A stretch of 46,877 nt of DNA from a virus. Shown here piece after piece: positions 35,431 to 45,525 of the stretch. Location: positions 1-46,877 of IMG/VR virus record IMGVR_UViG_3300008050_000078, one strand, 5' to 3'. Every line of letters begins with the position of its first letter. Position 1 is the stretch's first letter. The notes below the pieces were generated by a model, which was not told the origin of the DNA, ran no database searches, and was given only the letters and a program-made list of their open reading frames with translations. The position numbers and the translations under genes were made by a program.

Positions 35431-38306
35431 ACTGCTAGTATATTCCAGTCTAAGATCAAAGTCAATAGATTGGTATTATGATCGTTAGTTGCATTAAAGT
35501 TTTCTAGCTCGCACACTAATATATCATCTTTCCTAAAAATAGGACTTTCATCGGATCCCATAAGAACATCTCCACTTAAATAAAAATTAGACGAAGAACT
35601 ATCTCTGACCTTTCTTTGGAAACCCTGACCACTGTATTGGCCTCCGCCTATTATTCTAGTGGAACTGTTTTGAGAGGAGGAAGTATTATCTGTGATGTCA
35701 TTAAGAATTCCGTCACGCCAATCGTCATAATCTGTTTTAAATAAACGAACCCTAGATGTTGCCTTTCCGTTGTGAAGTAAAGTCCACGCCATTAAACGCG
35801 ACTTTGCATAAGAAAATCTATACATATCCATCCAGATTCCAGCAAAGGAATCGCCAGGTCCATAGCCTATATGAGCATCCTTTATTTTCATATCAAAAGT
35901 ATGAGTAGTACTATAGCTGTCATAATCTCCTGCATAGGTTTCTCCTAAGTCTACTCCTTCTCTGACTATCCACGCATCTATAGGCGGTCCTGTGTTCGGG
36001 TCGTTTTCATCATAAGCATCACTATCCCAAAAAACAAGAATTGCGTTCGCTTCCGGTTTATATGATGTGCCTCCCCCATGGGGATGAGTCATGAAGTCAT
36101 ACTTTCTGGCATATACATCTCCCAAGTGGTTTAGATTAAGTCTACCCATTTCCCAATGGGAGGTATCATCATCCATGTTCCATCCAGGAAAAGTGTTATC
36201 ATTAGTAAGATCCTTTATTGACTCCACTTTCCACTTCAAAACCTGATTTGCAAGTGCATCTTCAAAAATTATATGAGCTTCTTCTGTAACAGGATTTCTT
36301 CCTCCTGCCATAGGAGGCCCTACGTGAAACGCTCCTCTAAATTGCTCTGGTAAATCCGGATCTCCGTAGCCACCTAGTGCGGGATCATAGTCGTCTTGTT
36401 GAGGAAGGGCTTTATCCCAATAAGGCACCCATCCAGTAGAGTAGTAATGCCACAGCGTAGCATGTTTTCGTCCGCCAGAATACATTGCATCGCCCGGTTG
36501 AACGCTATCACTATTAGTTCCAGCCCACCAATTATTTATATCCCACGTATCTAGGCTTTGATCTCTCCACCTACCCTGTTGAGCATCATTAGTAAACCAA
36601 GCAAGAACATCTCCAGGTACTCTAGCTGCATTGCCGTCGCCGCCTACCAAATAGTGGACATCTGCTAATGAATCTAAATTATTCTCCTCGAGGTCAAAGA
36701 CCTCATACGTTATATCAGGTCTTAAAGAAGCCTTCCATCGACTGTTCTCCATATCCCATACTAATATATGCTCGGGTGTAAGCGAGTTATCATAGTAATT
36801 CCCATCTTCTCCTCCCGTGAAAGAATCTGAGATGGTTAAGGACTCTGGTGAACTGACACTCGAAGTAATAGGAGTATTTCCGTCCTCACCCGTAGTTTTT
36901 TGTGTTAGAATTACAGGATAATTTCCCCATTCATCTTTGGGAGGACACCCTGTTTTAGGTTTTATATCTAAAGTTTCGTGATGTACGTGTATACTATCAA
37001 CTATACGTTGTGAGACATCTTCTATACTTAAGTTCTGTAAACCAATTGTAGCGCCCCAACTTGTAGAGGCAGTATCGAAAGTGTAACGTTGGCTTACTCC
37101 CAAAGAGTCCGTGATCTCAAACCAATCCCCATGAAAATCCTCTATATCAGCATCACCCTGTACTGTTATTAGTGCTGTTGCGAAAATATCTAATAAAATA
37201 CCTGTATATAACTCATTCACTGAAGGTACCCATGTGTCTGTAGCTTCATTATAAAACAAAATATTACCCAGTTCTAAATCAGGGCTTGGTGCAGACACGT
37301 TACTCAGGTCATTCATACCTATACGTCTTAAAGTCCACTCCATTCTCCCTACAGCATAAGGACTATCTTCCCATATTAAAGTGCCCAGGTGAGGAGCCTC
37401 GGATAAATCTATTACACCTCCTAAAGGTATACGAGGTATCCATTGGTTATATATTTCTTCACCATCCCAATCCTCGTGCCAAGAAGCAACATTAGTAAAT
37501 GTTAATACTTCGCCTTCCCTTGGCGCATCAAGATCTAATGAAACCTCTTCACCAGAGAGGTTAAAATTTATTATGCTTCCATCTGCCGAGACATTACCTA
37601 GATCGCTTATGGTATATGTACTTAAATCTACATAGAGAAAACCCTGGCCTCCTATTTCGATAGGAATATTCTTAAGAGGTATAACACCGTTCCCATCCAA
37701 CTTACACACACCATTTACAACTCCAAGAGAATTGTTAAAAAATGAAGGATTTAATTCTATAGTTCTTAGTTCTTGTGCTAACTTAAGAACCTGTTCTGTT
37801 TGTATATTCAAAGAACGGGCTGTAACCTTAGTTCCTACAGTCCATATCATCTTAGCTTTACTAGCATCACTTACTCTTGATATAACTGTAGTGTCTAATT
37901 CAGAATTCCATACGTTTAATTGAATATCTCCGCCACGATTATGATGAATACCTTGTTTCCATATATAGTCAGCAGGATCATCGCTAAATTCTATTTTATT
38001 ATCATCCTCTTTAACAGTATACATAGGACTTCCTGACATAGTAGGATCCCGTAATGTCAATAGTGTCCTAACTTCGTCTGGTGTAGGAGGATCAGACCTA
38101 AGCTCGTCTACCTCATCATAATCAAACATTCTACGGACTTCTATTTGTTCACTTACTGGGTACAGGGGACTGAGGTGTAAATCAATAATAGGATTATTCT
38201 CGTGATCTTCTAAATAATAAAATAATTCGCCAGCGTCAGTACCAGCATTATGTACATGGAATGTAACAGCTTCATCAAAATTATTTATAGGATCATAATC
38301 ATACAT
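35427..38306 (-). CDS. Tail fibre protein with T7-type anchor (959 aa)
   Basis: Residues about 125-180 (strands, then VTARSLNIQTEQVLKLAQELR) match the pattern of the T7 gp17 N-terminal anchor (ILRAYDLNVAQIQTMHVAEEARD) that attaches the fibre to the tail. Downstream are several repeats of the form L.DV......G..L.W......W (near residues 240, 332, 545, 725), typical of phage fibre shafts. The C-terminal part is Asp/Ser/Tyr-rich and probably binds the receptor. The ATG at 38306 is one base after the nozzle-protein stop with AGGAG upstream. The next gene is a paralogue of the N-terminal part. Confidence 0.82.
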   Translation of the reverse strand: MYDYDPINNFDEAVTFHVHNAGTDAGELFYYLEDHENNPIIDLHLSPLYPVSEQIEVRRMFDYDEVDELRSDPPTPDEVRTLLTLRDPTMSGSPMYTVKEDDNKIEFSDDPADYIWKQGIHHNRGGDIQLNVWNSELDTTVISRVSDASKAKMIWTVGTKVTARSLNIQTEQVLKLAQELRTIELNPSFFNNSLGVVNGVCKLDGNGVIPLKNIPIEIGGQGFLYVDLSTYTISDLGNVSADGSIINFNLSGEEVSLDLDAPREGEVLTFTNVASWHEDWDGEEIYNQWIPRIPLGGVIDLSEAPHLGTLIWEDSPYAVGRMEWTLRRIGMNDLSNVSAPSPDLELGNILFYNEATDTWVPSVNELYTGILLDIFATALITVQGDADIEDFHGDWFEITDSLGVSQRYTFDTASTSWGATIGLQNLSIEDVSQRIVDSIHVHHETLDIKPKTGCPPKDEWGNYPVILTQKTTGEDGNTPITSSVSSPESLTISDSFTGGEDGNYYDNSLTPEHILVWDMENSRWKASLRPDITYEVFDLEENNLDSLADVHYLVGGDGNAARVPGDVLAWFTNDAQQGRWRDQSLDTWDINNWWAGTNSDSVQPGDAMYSGGRKHATLWHYYSTGWVPYWDKALPQQDDYDPALGGYGDPDLPEQFRGAFHVGPPMAGGRNPVTEEAHIIFEDALANQVLKWKVESIKDLTNDNTFPGWNMDDDTSHWEMGRLNLNHLGDVYARKYDFMTHPHGGGTSYKPEANAILVFWDSDAYDENDPNTGPPIDAWIVREGVDLGETYAGDYDSYSTTHTFDMKIKDAHIGYGPGDSFAGIWMDMYRFSYAKSRLMAWTLLHNGKATSRVRLFKTDYDDWRDGILNDITDNTSSSQNSSTRIIGGGQYSGQGFQRKVRDSSSSNFYLSGDVLMGSDESPIFRKDDILVCELENFNATNDHNTNLLTLILDWNILAV

Positions 38307-38307
38307 T

Positions 38308-41300
38308 CTATTGAGCTCCTAACGAATTAAGTTTATATTTAAATTTTCCTGTAAACTCCACATCAGATAATGTAATAGGGTGTACAGACGTCGATGTTAT
38401 ATTCATTTTAAGATCATGTGAAAAACCTAATACAGGTACTTTGAATATACCATAGTCAGTAAAGGGTTTGTAGTCTAGAAGATTTCCTGAATCGTCTACG
38501 GTATCAATAGTATAAGGTAAGGTAACAGCATCTCTAGATTTTCTTTGGATGCTTACTGAAAAGTCTCCAGAATTTCTATACCTAAACATACCCAATCTTA
38601 AGTTAAGAGCTCCGTTTTGAGCATCGAGGTTCTCGTCCCTAAGAAATACAGGAGATAGTTCTATATTAGCTGTATATGATTTACCCATATAAAAACCGCC
38701 CGACGCTGACAAGTTACTTCTATGATCAGAGCCTACTGTTACTATGACACCTCCTGGGTAATCGTCTGGATCTGCTGGTACACAAGTTTTAATATCAAGT
38801 TTTATACCTCTAACGTTAGGGTCTTCATCGTTCCATAATATAATTGTATCTAAATCAGTAGTAGGACTTTGAATAGTAAAATATGTTTCCATATCATCAC
38901 CGGAACCTTGTGTTTGGGGTGCTACATCCATATCACTTAAGTCCCTGTGCATAAGAGAATCCAGCCTTGGTAAATATAGATCTTGATTTCTTAAGTATAT
39001 TCTTCCTGCGTTAATACTAGTCCATGTGTCATCCTCATTATCTGAGTTAACTATTTCCTCTTCCCAAACAAGATAAAGATATTCTTCAACGCCAACTATA
39101 GATCTTATTGTCCATCCCTCGGGGAATATGAACCTAAAGAAAGAGTTTTGTGCTATTTGATCTCCGCTAATTCTATTAGTATAACAATAGACATGATTCT
39201 TAGTATCTTTGTCAACCAGGAAAATGCTGTTTGTAGCTGCTGATGTAGTAATATCCTCAAAAGACTCTGGTAAATATCCTTGAGCATTGATAGAAATATC
39301 TATTGCATTTTGGGCTGCTTCTGTCTGTTCTCCAAAATAAATATATAACCGTCTAGCATCAAGAAAGAACAAACTGTTGTTCAAAAGAACAGGATTAACA
39401 TCTAAAGTCATATTATAAAAAGAAGTGGGTGCTATCTCGGCTGTTAATGGAGAGATTTGGTTCTCAGAACCTAGTAATTCGTATTGTATACCGCCATCCG
39501 TAGCCAAGAATAGGAAGTTTCGGTAAGGCTGGAGATAAGTAATAGGTGTATAGGCGTTAGATGACACCCTTAAGTCAATAGGATCAGCTACACTGAGGGT
39601 ATCTGGATCGTTTATCCAAAAATTATCAAAGTCATTGATTCTAGAGGAGACCAAGATATCTTCTGAGGCTAAGAATAGTCTGCCTCTGTAATAGGACATA
39701 GCTGATAAAGATCTTTGTATTGCCTTACCGTCCCCATCATGAAATATACTGGGTCCAGGGTTTGAAATGACGCCACCAGAATCTCTTGGATCCCAGTCAA
39801 CCTGTTTGAATCGCCATGTAGGGTCATCACCATCTCTTAATAAAGATGTTTCCTCAAATCGTTTTCCTATCTCAGAAGAAATAAGGTTGGCGGCACTAAC
39901 ATCTTTTGTTTTAGCTAAGTCTAACACTGATTTCCAAGACGCATAATCCATAGTGGCATTATTTCTAAATGAATTAGTATTTTTTTGAAAGACAAATGCA
40001 GCGCCACAGCGGTCACAACTGTCGCCGTCTAGATGATTGTTCCATTCCGACCCTGCAGCAAACCGATTACCACTCAGAGATATATGGTAGCCGAAGAGGT
40101 CATTCGGTTGAGGCTCGAAGTGAGAAGGTACCGTATAATGCGTTGACACAAAGCGATAACCGTCTGGTTCATCCGTGTCAACCAATCTCTGAATTATATG
40201 CGCCCGTCCGCGTAAACCATGATACGCTGAACCACTAACTGCCACTTCACCTTTATGCCATTCTGCGTCTTGCTGTTGCACAGAAATGGAAGTTCCAAAC
40301 GCATTCCCATCCTCGTCCGTGGTTTCTATCACACCACCAGCTGTCCATAGTTTGGTTGCAGAATCATAATCATAAAAAGTAACCGTAGCGCCGTTTGGCA
40401 AGTCATGGCCCCCTTTTCCTGAAATAACCGCAATGTCGCCGTCGATGTCAATAGCCTTCCCGAAGTTATCACCCTCTAAGCCAGTCCCTCCAGTAATCTT
40501 CTGGTTCTCTTCTCTACATATATCGCAGACATCACTAGCTACACCCCAAGATTGGTCTATATGGTCATAAACAAATGAGAATGCAGCACCGATTTCATCG
40601 TTAGGAATATCCTGCCCGTACAGATCGAATCCCCTTGCTCCAACAAGAATCTTGTCACCATCTATTTTAACCACATTTCCGAAGCCATCCCATGGTACTT
40701 CTACACTAGCTTTAAGCTCAGCTTCTAGAGTCCATTCACTCTCAGAATAACGATAGACATAAGCTCTTCCAACTCTAAGGTCATCACCGTTTATTCTGTG
40801 ACTTGCCCCAATGACTGCTACATCTCCATCAATAGCAATAGAGCACCCAAAGAGATCTCCAGAATCATACGGTGCCGGGCTTATGAATGTGTGTCCTTGT
40901 TCCCAAGGCTTTGCTCCCGGTGACGCTGCGTCGTAATGGAAGCAAGTTACTTCACCTGTACCTGTATTCGTTATATTAAACTGATTTGATCCCAAGAATT
41001 TGTCTCCAGATAAAGCTACACCTGTTCCAAACTGTATAAGGGTTTCTGGCCATTCGTGTGTTATTTCTTGTAGTTCAACCCACTCAACACCATCAAATTC
41101 ATAGTAATATATTGCACCTTCCCATGGATGAGAGCCACTATCAGGAACATGATCATGGTTATGTCTACTTGCGCCGATCAGTAACCGATCTCCATCTAGT
41201 ACTAGATTCGTACCGAAATCTTCAGGATTAACACCAAACCCACCAATATCCGCAGCCTTAAGCTTGTAAGGAAAATGAGCTGCTGGGCAGGGTCCCAGAC

Positions 41301-43572
41301 TTTGGATAACTTTAAGTAAATCTTGCAAATTAACAACGCCGTCATTGTTAATATCTGCTGGTATATTTTCCCCTCGTTCACCCCAATGAACAATAACTTC
41401 TATGATATCAAGAACATCAACATTCCCGTCGCCGTTCACGTCTGCGTCACAGGTCCCATATCTTGGTGTATTCAGGTCACTTTCTCTGTACTCCCGAAAA
41501 GTATAGTTTTCATCTAAGACCAACTGCATAGGCATTCGTCGCTTGTCTATGATAGACATCGCTTCGGGAGTACGTATCTTATGTAAGTAGGGTTGCTCGT
41601 CTACATCCTTAACTCTGAAGTGTCCTTCCGATAGCCCTGAATAATTCTGGCTAAGGTAGTACAGTTTTCCTGCGCCAGCACTATCACCTTCGTCGGGATA
41701 TAGATCAACTAGCATGTCTGTGACATCGCTGGACCCATTAAATGCCGTTAAGTCCGAGAAGTGAGGAGGGAACTTTAAGTCCGACAGTGCTGATACAGCC
41801 TGTCCGAGATACTTGTGTTCTGGGTTAGGGTAGTAATAGTCAGATGCCTTCATAAAGTCTGTGTATTCTGCCCAGCCCTCTCCTGTATCAGCATCTTCTC
41901 CGCCTTCATAGGCAGCATCTATTTCGTCTAGAATATCTAGGTCTTCAAAGGCGGGTGGTAACGGATCCTTTGGTACTCTCTCCCACTGTTGGGTATGATA
42001 AACACATTCCCATTCCCAACCATTAAGACCAGCGTTAGGTGTTGTTGTTACACTTATAAGTCCCTGGTCTCGATACCAATTTAAAGCTGACGATACGTGT
42101 TCCACTAAATCTTGAACACTATCAAGCCGTTCTGTATAAATTCTGCAATATATAGCACCCTGATTAGCCGCCCCAACTTGTAAAGGGTCGGGTTGATAAG
42201 TGCTTGTGTTAGAAGGGTCTGGATCCCATAGTACTGTAGACATATCTCCGCCATCATACTTGTATCCTTTTTGATCCCACCCTGTGCCATATTGATTTCC
42301 AAAGGAACTCGAGTCTAGCCAGAACCTAATTTTCTCATAAGAGTCAGAGTCAGAGGGAGAGGGATCATAGTCCCCTTGATGGTTATCGTCGTATCTCCTG
42401 TTGGGTACCCAATACGGTAAAGCAAAATGATTGCCATATCCTGTAGTCCCGCTACCGTCAAGATGTACTAACCACTCAATTTCAGAAAGAATGTCTGCCT
42501 TACTAAGAGGCTCTCCTACCTTAGTGCCTGAAGGATATTTCATTAGAGCAGGACACACAGCCTTGCTGGTGGGTGATCCTCCTGAAAATGATCCTATATA
42601 TATATAAGGCTTTGCAATGTTTCCTTGCAGGCTCCCGTAGTTCATGTGTCCTTTATCTATACCTGCAAAAGGTTCCCTTGGTGGTAAGCCAGAATCGTCT
42701 GGTCCCACGATATCTGCAGCCTTATCACTAACTTGCCATAGTCCACTCCTAAGATGATCGTAAGATGTCATCCACTCTGCAGGATCGGTCGCATTGTAAT
42801 TGACCATATTCACATCAGTATTCATGAAGTCGTCAGTACAGTAGACCTGATCTCCTGCTATATAGTGTGAGAACTTATTCCATATCTCTGCATTAGTTTT
42901 TACATCTACAGTAGATGAGGTAAGGTACTCTAGTATTTTTCCTTGTTTGTCGTCATCACCAGCACTTGCACTTTCTCCGTCCATACCCCTCAATAAACCT
43001 TCGTCGATGCTACCTTTTTCAGAACTAGTATACCCTGCTTTGACTTGGGTATTAAGTATTAGTAGAGACGAGCCCACAGCTACAGCTCTAAGCGTATCCT
43101 TAGCAGTATTTGTTTCATGTCCGTATGTTATATATTCTCTTGTTGCCTCTGATACAGGTTCCCTTATTTCTTCTGAAAGTTCTCCGCTTTCATTAACCTT
43201 GTACACCCATAGTAGTTGTCGGTCGAGATCAGTAGCGTCTGCCTTATAATCTATGACGATAAGATACTTTGTAGTGGAAGATACAAGGAACCAGTGGTAC
43301 CAAAAATCCTTGGCAATGTGAACTGTAGTATCAGGAAGTTCTGAAATACCAGCTAGTCTGCCTATTAAAGCAGCGTCTACCTGCTTAAGAAGTTCTACCC
43401 CTCTACGTTTTTCTGCTGAATGTTCTAGAGATACGATAAAATTATCTACGTTTTCTGATTCCATAGGAATTCTTTTCGTAGGAGAAGATCTTCCTACTCC
43501 TCCTGAAAAAGAAGGTATATCTATCTTTACAGGAAAGTATGATCTAGACGAAGGTAATCTTTTCTTAGCCAT
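38308..43572 (-). CDS. Tail tubular protein B (nozzle) with dockerin and FG-GAP propeller insert (1754 aa)
   Basis: The counterpart of T7 gp12, the tail nozzle, but more than twice its 794 residues. The N-terminus (FSGGVGRSSPTKRIP, then NVDNFIVSLEHSAEKRRGVE) and a block near residue 1290 (YYRGRLFLAS...SSRINDFDNFW) are typical of the family. Residues about 704-763 form a dockerin-like pair of calcium loops (DVNGDGNVDVLDI and DINNDGVVNLQDL, bracketed by Cys). Residues about 784-1198 hold seven FG-GAP motifs, including FGTNLVLDGDRLLIGA and FGCSIAIDGDVAVIGA, the hallmark of a seven-bladed integrin-type propeller. The start at 43572 overlaps the previous gene by 8 bases and has GGAG about 11 bases upstream; an earlier ATG at 43611 has no ribosome site. 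Confidence 0.88.
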   Translation of the reverse strand: MAKKRLPSSRSYFPVKIDIPSFSGGVGRSSPTKRIPMESENVDNFIVSLEHSAEKRRGVELLKQVDAALIGRLAGISELPDTTVHIAKDFWYHWFLVSSTTKYLIVIDYKADATDLDRQLLWVYKVNESGELSEEIREPVSEATREYITYGHETNTAKDTLRAVAVGSSLLILNTQVKAGYTSSEKGSIDEGLLRGMDGESASAGDDDKQGKILEYLTSSTVDVKTNAEIWNKFSHYIAGDQVYCTDDFMNTDVNMVNYNATDPAEWMTSYDHLRSGLWQVSDKAADIVGPDDSGLPPREPFAGIDKGHMNYGSLQGNIAKPYIYIGSFSGGSPTSKAVCPALMKYPSGTKVGEPLSKADILSEIEWLVHLDGSGTTGYGNHFALPYWVPNRRYDDNHQGDYDPSPSDSDSYEKIRFWLDSSSFGNQYGTGWDQKGYKYDGGDMSTVLWDPDPSNTSTYQPDPLQVGAANQGAIYCRIYTERLDSVQDLVEHVSSALNWYRDQGLISVTTTPNAGLNGWEWECVYHTQQWERVPKDPLPPAFEDLDILDEIDAAYEGGEDADTGEGWAEYTDFMKASDYYYPNPEHKYLGQAVSALSDLKFPPHFSDLTAFNGSSDVTDMLVDLYPDEGDSAGAGKLYYLSQNYSGLSEGHFRVKDVDEQPYLHKIRTPEAMSIIDKRRMPMQLVLDENYTFREYRESDLNTPRYGTCDADVNGDGNVDVLDIIEVIVHWGERGENIPADINNDGVVNLQDLLKVIQSLGPCPAAHFPYKLKAADIGGFGVNPEDFGTNLVLDGDRLLIGASRHNHDHVPDSGSHPWEGAIYYYEFDGVEWVELQEITHEWPETLIQFGTGVALSGDKFLGSNQFNITNTGTGEVTCFHYDAASPGAKPWEQGHTFISPAPYDSGDLFGCSIAIDGDVAVIGASHRINGDDLRVGRAYVYRYSESEWTLEAELKASVEVPWDGFGNVVKIDGDKILVGARGFDLYGQDIPNDEIGAAFSFVYDHIDQSWGVASDVCDICREENQKITGGTGLEGDNFGKAIDIDGDIAVISGKGGHDLPNGATVTFYDYDSATKLWTAGGVIETTDEDGNAFGTSISVQQQDAEWHKGEVAVSGSAYHGLRGRAHIIQRLVDTDEPDGYRFVSTHYTVPSHFEPQPNDLFGYHISLSGNRFAAGSEWNNHLDGDSCDRCGAAFVFQKNTNSFRNNATMDYASWKSVLDLAKTKDVSAANLISSEIGKRFEETSLLRDGDDPTWRFKQVDWDPRDSGGVISNPGPSIFHDGDGKAIQRSLSAMSYYRGRLFLASEDILVSSRINDFDNFWINDPDTLSVADPIDLRVSSNAYTPITYLQPYRNFLFLATDGGIQYELLGSENQISPLTAEIAPTSFYNMTLDVNPVLLNNSLFFLDARRLYIYFGEQTEAAQNAIDISINAQGYLPESFEDITTSAATNSIFLVDKDTKNHVYCYTNRISGDQIAQNSFFRFIFPEGWTIRSIVGVEEYLYLVWEEEIVNSDNEDDTWTSINAGRIYLRNQDLYLPRLDSLMHRDLSDMDVAPQTQGSGDDMETYFTIQSPTTDLDTIILWNDEDPNVRGIKLDIKTCVPADPDDYPGGVIVTVGSDHRSNLSASGGFYMGKSYTANIELSPVFLRDENLDAQNGALNLRLGMFRYRNSGDFSVSIQRKSRDAVTLPYTIDTVDDSGNLLDYKPFTDYGIFKVPVLGFSHDLKMNITSTSVHPITLSDVEFTGKFKYKLNSLGAQ

Positions 43573-44230
43573 TATTATTAGTTCTCCAAAATCTGAATCT
43601 ATTTGGGTCATTAGATATAGAATAGCGGTCTACATTTTTTCTAGCCTTGCGAGAAACTTGTGAAAAGACGTGTCTCCGTCTGTCATCTGTATTTGCTCCC
43701 TTTGCTTGGGCCTTATAGTACGCCTCCACTTGTCCTAAGTATGCGTCAGCATCTGCATCGCCTTGCATTACTAGTTGATATTGCCGTGCCGCCGCTGCCA
43801 TTACAGCTCTTTGATACGTCGTATCTAAATCTAGCCAATCCAAATCAGTAATTGTTTCTATAAGATATTCCTTATTAGCCTCCCAAATATCTGTACTGTC
43901 TGTTATGTTATATAGATAAGGGCTCTCTGCATCATCATACCCCCTGATATTAGCTTGAATCATATACCCGTCTGAGTTAGTGTGGTATGATACTAATTCT
44001 GCGGCTAATACATTGGTTGTTAAATTAAGTCTGCCATCTTCATCTAAGGTAGTCTTTGTAAGAGTTCTGTTTCCCACCGTACCTCTCATTAAACAATCAG
44101 TACGAAACTGGTGTAGAAGAAGTAAAGCTACTTCGGTATCTATATCACTTTCCACTAAAGTGGAAACTGTAGATTCTCCCGCCATCAACAGTATATGATT
44201 AACTGCCTTTAGTTCTGTAATATATCCCAT
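43565..44230 (-). CDS. Tail tubular protein A (221 aa)
   Basis: The counterpart of T7 gp11 (196 aa), the ring that joins portal and nozzle. It has the usual plan: an N-terminal helix beginning ELKAVNHILLMAGE, the ALLLLHQFRTDCLMRG helix near 35-50, and a C-terminal helical part with QRAVMAAAARQYQLVMQGD near 140-158. It follows the capsid gene and terminator and precedes the nozzle gene, the same order as T7. AAGGAG lies upstream of the ATG, close to the terminator hairpin. Confidence 0.9.
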   Translation of the reverse strand: MGYITELKAVNHILLMAGESTVSTLVESDIDTEVALLLLHQFRTDCLMRGTVGNRTLTKTTLDEDGRLNLTTNVLAAELVSYHTNSDGYMIQANIRGYDDAESPYLYNITDSTDIWEANKEYLIETITDLDWLDLDTTYQRAVMAAAARQYQLVMQGDADADAYLGQVEAYYKAQAKGANTDDRRRHVFSQVSRKARKNVDRYSISNDPNRFRFWRTNNNG

Positions 44231-44245
44231 GTTTTCTCCTTCTTA

Positions 44246-44280
44246 GAAAAACTCAGACCCCCCGTAAGGAGGGCCTGAGC
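44246..44280 (-). terminator. Terminator between capsid and tail genes
   Basis: On the minus strand CTCAG...CTGAG (44279-44275 with 44256-44252), with further C/G pairing inside, is followed by five T residues (44251-44247). T7 has its main late terminator at the same place after the capsid gene, where partial read-through keeps capsid expression high over tail genes. Confidence 0.8.
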
Positions 44281-44301
44281 GAAATCTAAAGTAAACTTAG
44301 C

Positions 44302-45525
44302 TTACGAAGCTACGTATTCACCACTCATACCCCAAGCTGTTTTAAGCTCGGCTCGTGTTGACGACGTAGAGTTATCGCCTGAAGTAGCTGTTGTGTTAGT
44401 CGTGTCAATCACGGACACAGCCAACTCAGGACGAAGTACACCAGTACCGCTCATTACGGACGCTACTGTAAATACTGTGTTCCGACGGATGTCATCAACA
44501 GTATCTACTTTAAGACCTTGTAGTTTCAAGGAAGCAATACAGCCTCGTTGCCACATAAGAGCCTTGCAGTGTCTCGCAGTAGCTGCTGCTGCTGGAGTAC
44601 CTATGAAGTTTAGGTTGTACCTATCTTCACCAATATCTGCATCGGTTGCAGAATAATCTACATTAGGCAAGTGGTTACTCTTACAGATGGTACAGCCCAT
44701 GTACATTAGAGTTTCCTCTAGTTGTGGGCGCCCAGCTAAAGAGCTGCCTAAGCCACCTTGCTCAGCAATACCAGCAAACATCTGTGCTGATGCACCAGTA
44801 GCTGAACCGTAACCAAGATCTAAGTTATCACGAGCTACGCCGAGGGCGCGGATACTAGCGAAAGCCTTAGGATCTACAGCACAGAATACACCTTCAGTGG
44901 TGATGTCTGTTTCTTGTAGATAAACCATCCAGTCCTCAATGTTCTTGAGAAGAAGTAATGCTGCATCAGTTTCAGCAGTACTTCCAGTACCATCTCCTAG
45001 CGCTGCATAGTCTTCAGACGCAAAAGGCGCATGGAAAGAAAGACTACGAGGATCACCCGCAATTGGTTCTTCAGCAGAAGCACGAGCAATGTAAGCAGCG
45101 ATCTGCTTATCCCGTGCATTAGCCAAAGTCAATCCTGCTTGACGTGCCAACTCTGAACGATACTCCCATTGAGTAATCATCAAGTCGATGTTATCCAATT
45201 CAAAGTGAGAGGCCATTGGACGCTTGTCCAAGTTAACAGTAAAGGTTTTAGCCAAACTGTCATCCCCGCCTACTAGTTCAACGCCTGCACCCCATGCGGG
45301 TTGTAAGCTTACAGTACCGGTGATGGGAAATTCCATCGTAGTACCGCTTGCGATTGTTCGAGAGTCTACCATACCCTCAAATTTATTATATTGATCGTAC
45401 GCATGAATAACTTCGCCCGACCAAATAGGTAGCCAAAGCTTACCCGCATCAGAGTTAGACCCTGAGGTCATTTCTGTTGCTGTTAAGCCATTACGATAAG
45501 AAAGATTTGTTATATTATCTGGCAT
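44302..45525 (-). CDS. Major capsid protein, T7 gp10-like (407 aa)
   Basis: Forms the head shell. The size (T7 gp10A has 345 aa), its position between scaffold and tail genes, and the pattern of strands plus a long alpha helix (WEYRSELARQAGLTLANARDKQIAAYIARA, about residues 118-148) fit the HK97-fold capsid proteins of T7-like phages. A FPITGTVS block near 66-73 and a LDKRPMASHFELDNIDLM segment near 97-114 are typical of this group. The ATG at 45525 has AGGAG about nine bases upstream. A terminator follows directly. Confidence 0.92.
   Translation of the reverse strand: MPDNITNLSYRNGLTATEMTSGSNSDAGKLWLPIWSGEVIHAYDQYNKFEGMVDSRTIASGTTMEFPITGTVSLQPAWGAGVELVGGDDSLAKTFTVNLDKRPMASHFELDNIDLMITQWEYRSELARQAGLTLANARDKQIAAYIARASAEEPIAGDPRSLSFHAPFASEDYAALGDGTGSTAETDAALLLLKNIEDWMVYLQETDITTEGVFCAVDPKAFASIRALGVARDNLDLGYGSATGASAQMFAGIAEQGGLGSSLAGRPQLEETLMYMGCTICKSNHLPNVDYSATDADIGEDRYNLNFIGTPAAAATARHCKALMWQRGCIASLKLQGLKVDTVDDIRRNTVFTVASVMSGTGVLRPELAVSVIDTTNTTATSGDNSTSSTRAELKTAWGMSGEYVAS

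Noticed and set aside
43573-43611. Thirteen-codon longer start of the nozzle protein
   Set aside because: No ribosome site before 43611; MAKKR at 43572 gives a usual overlap with the preceding gene.
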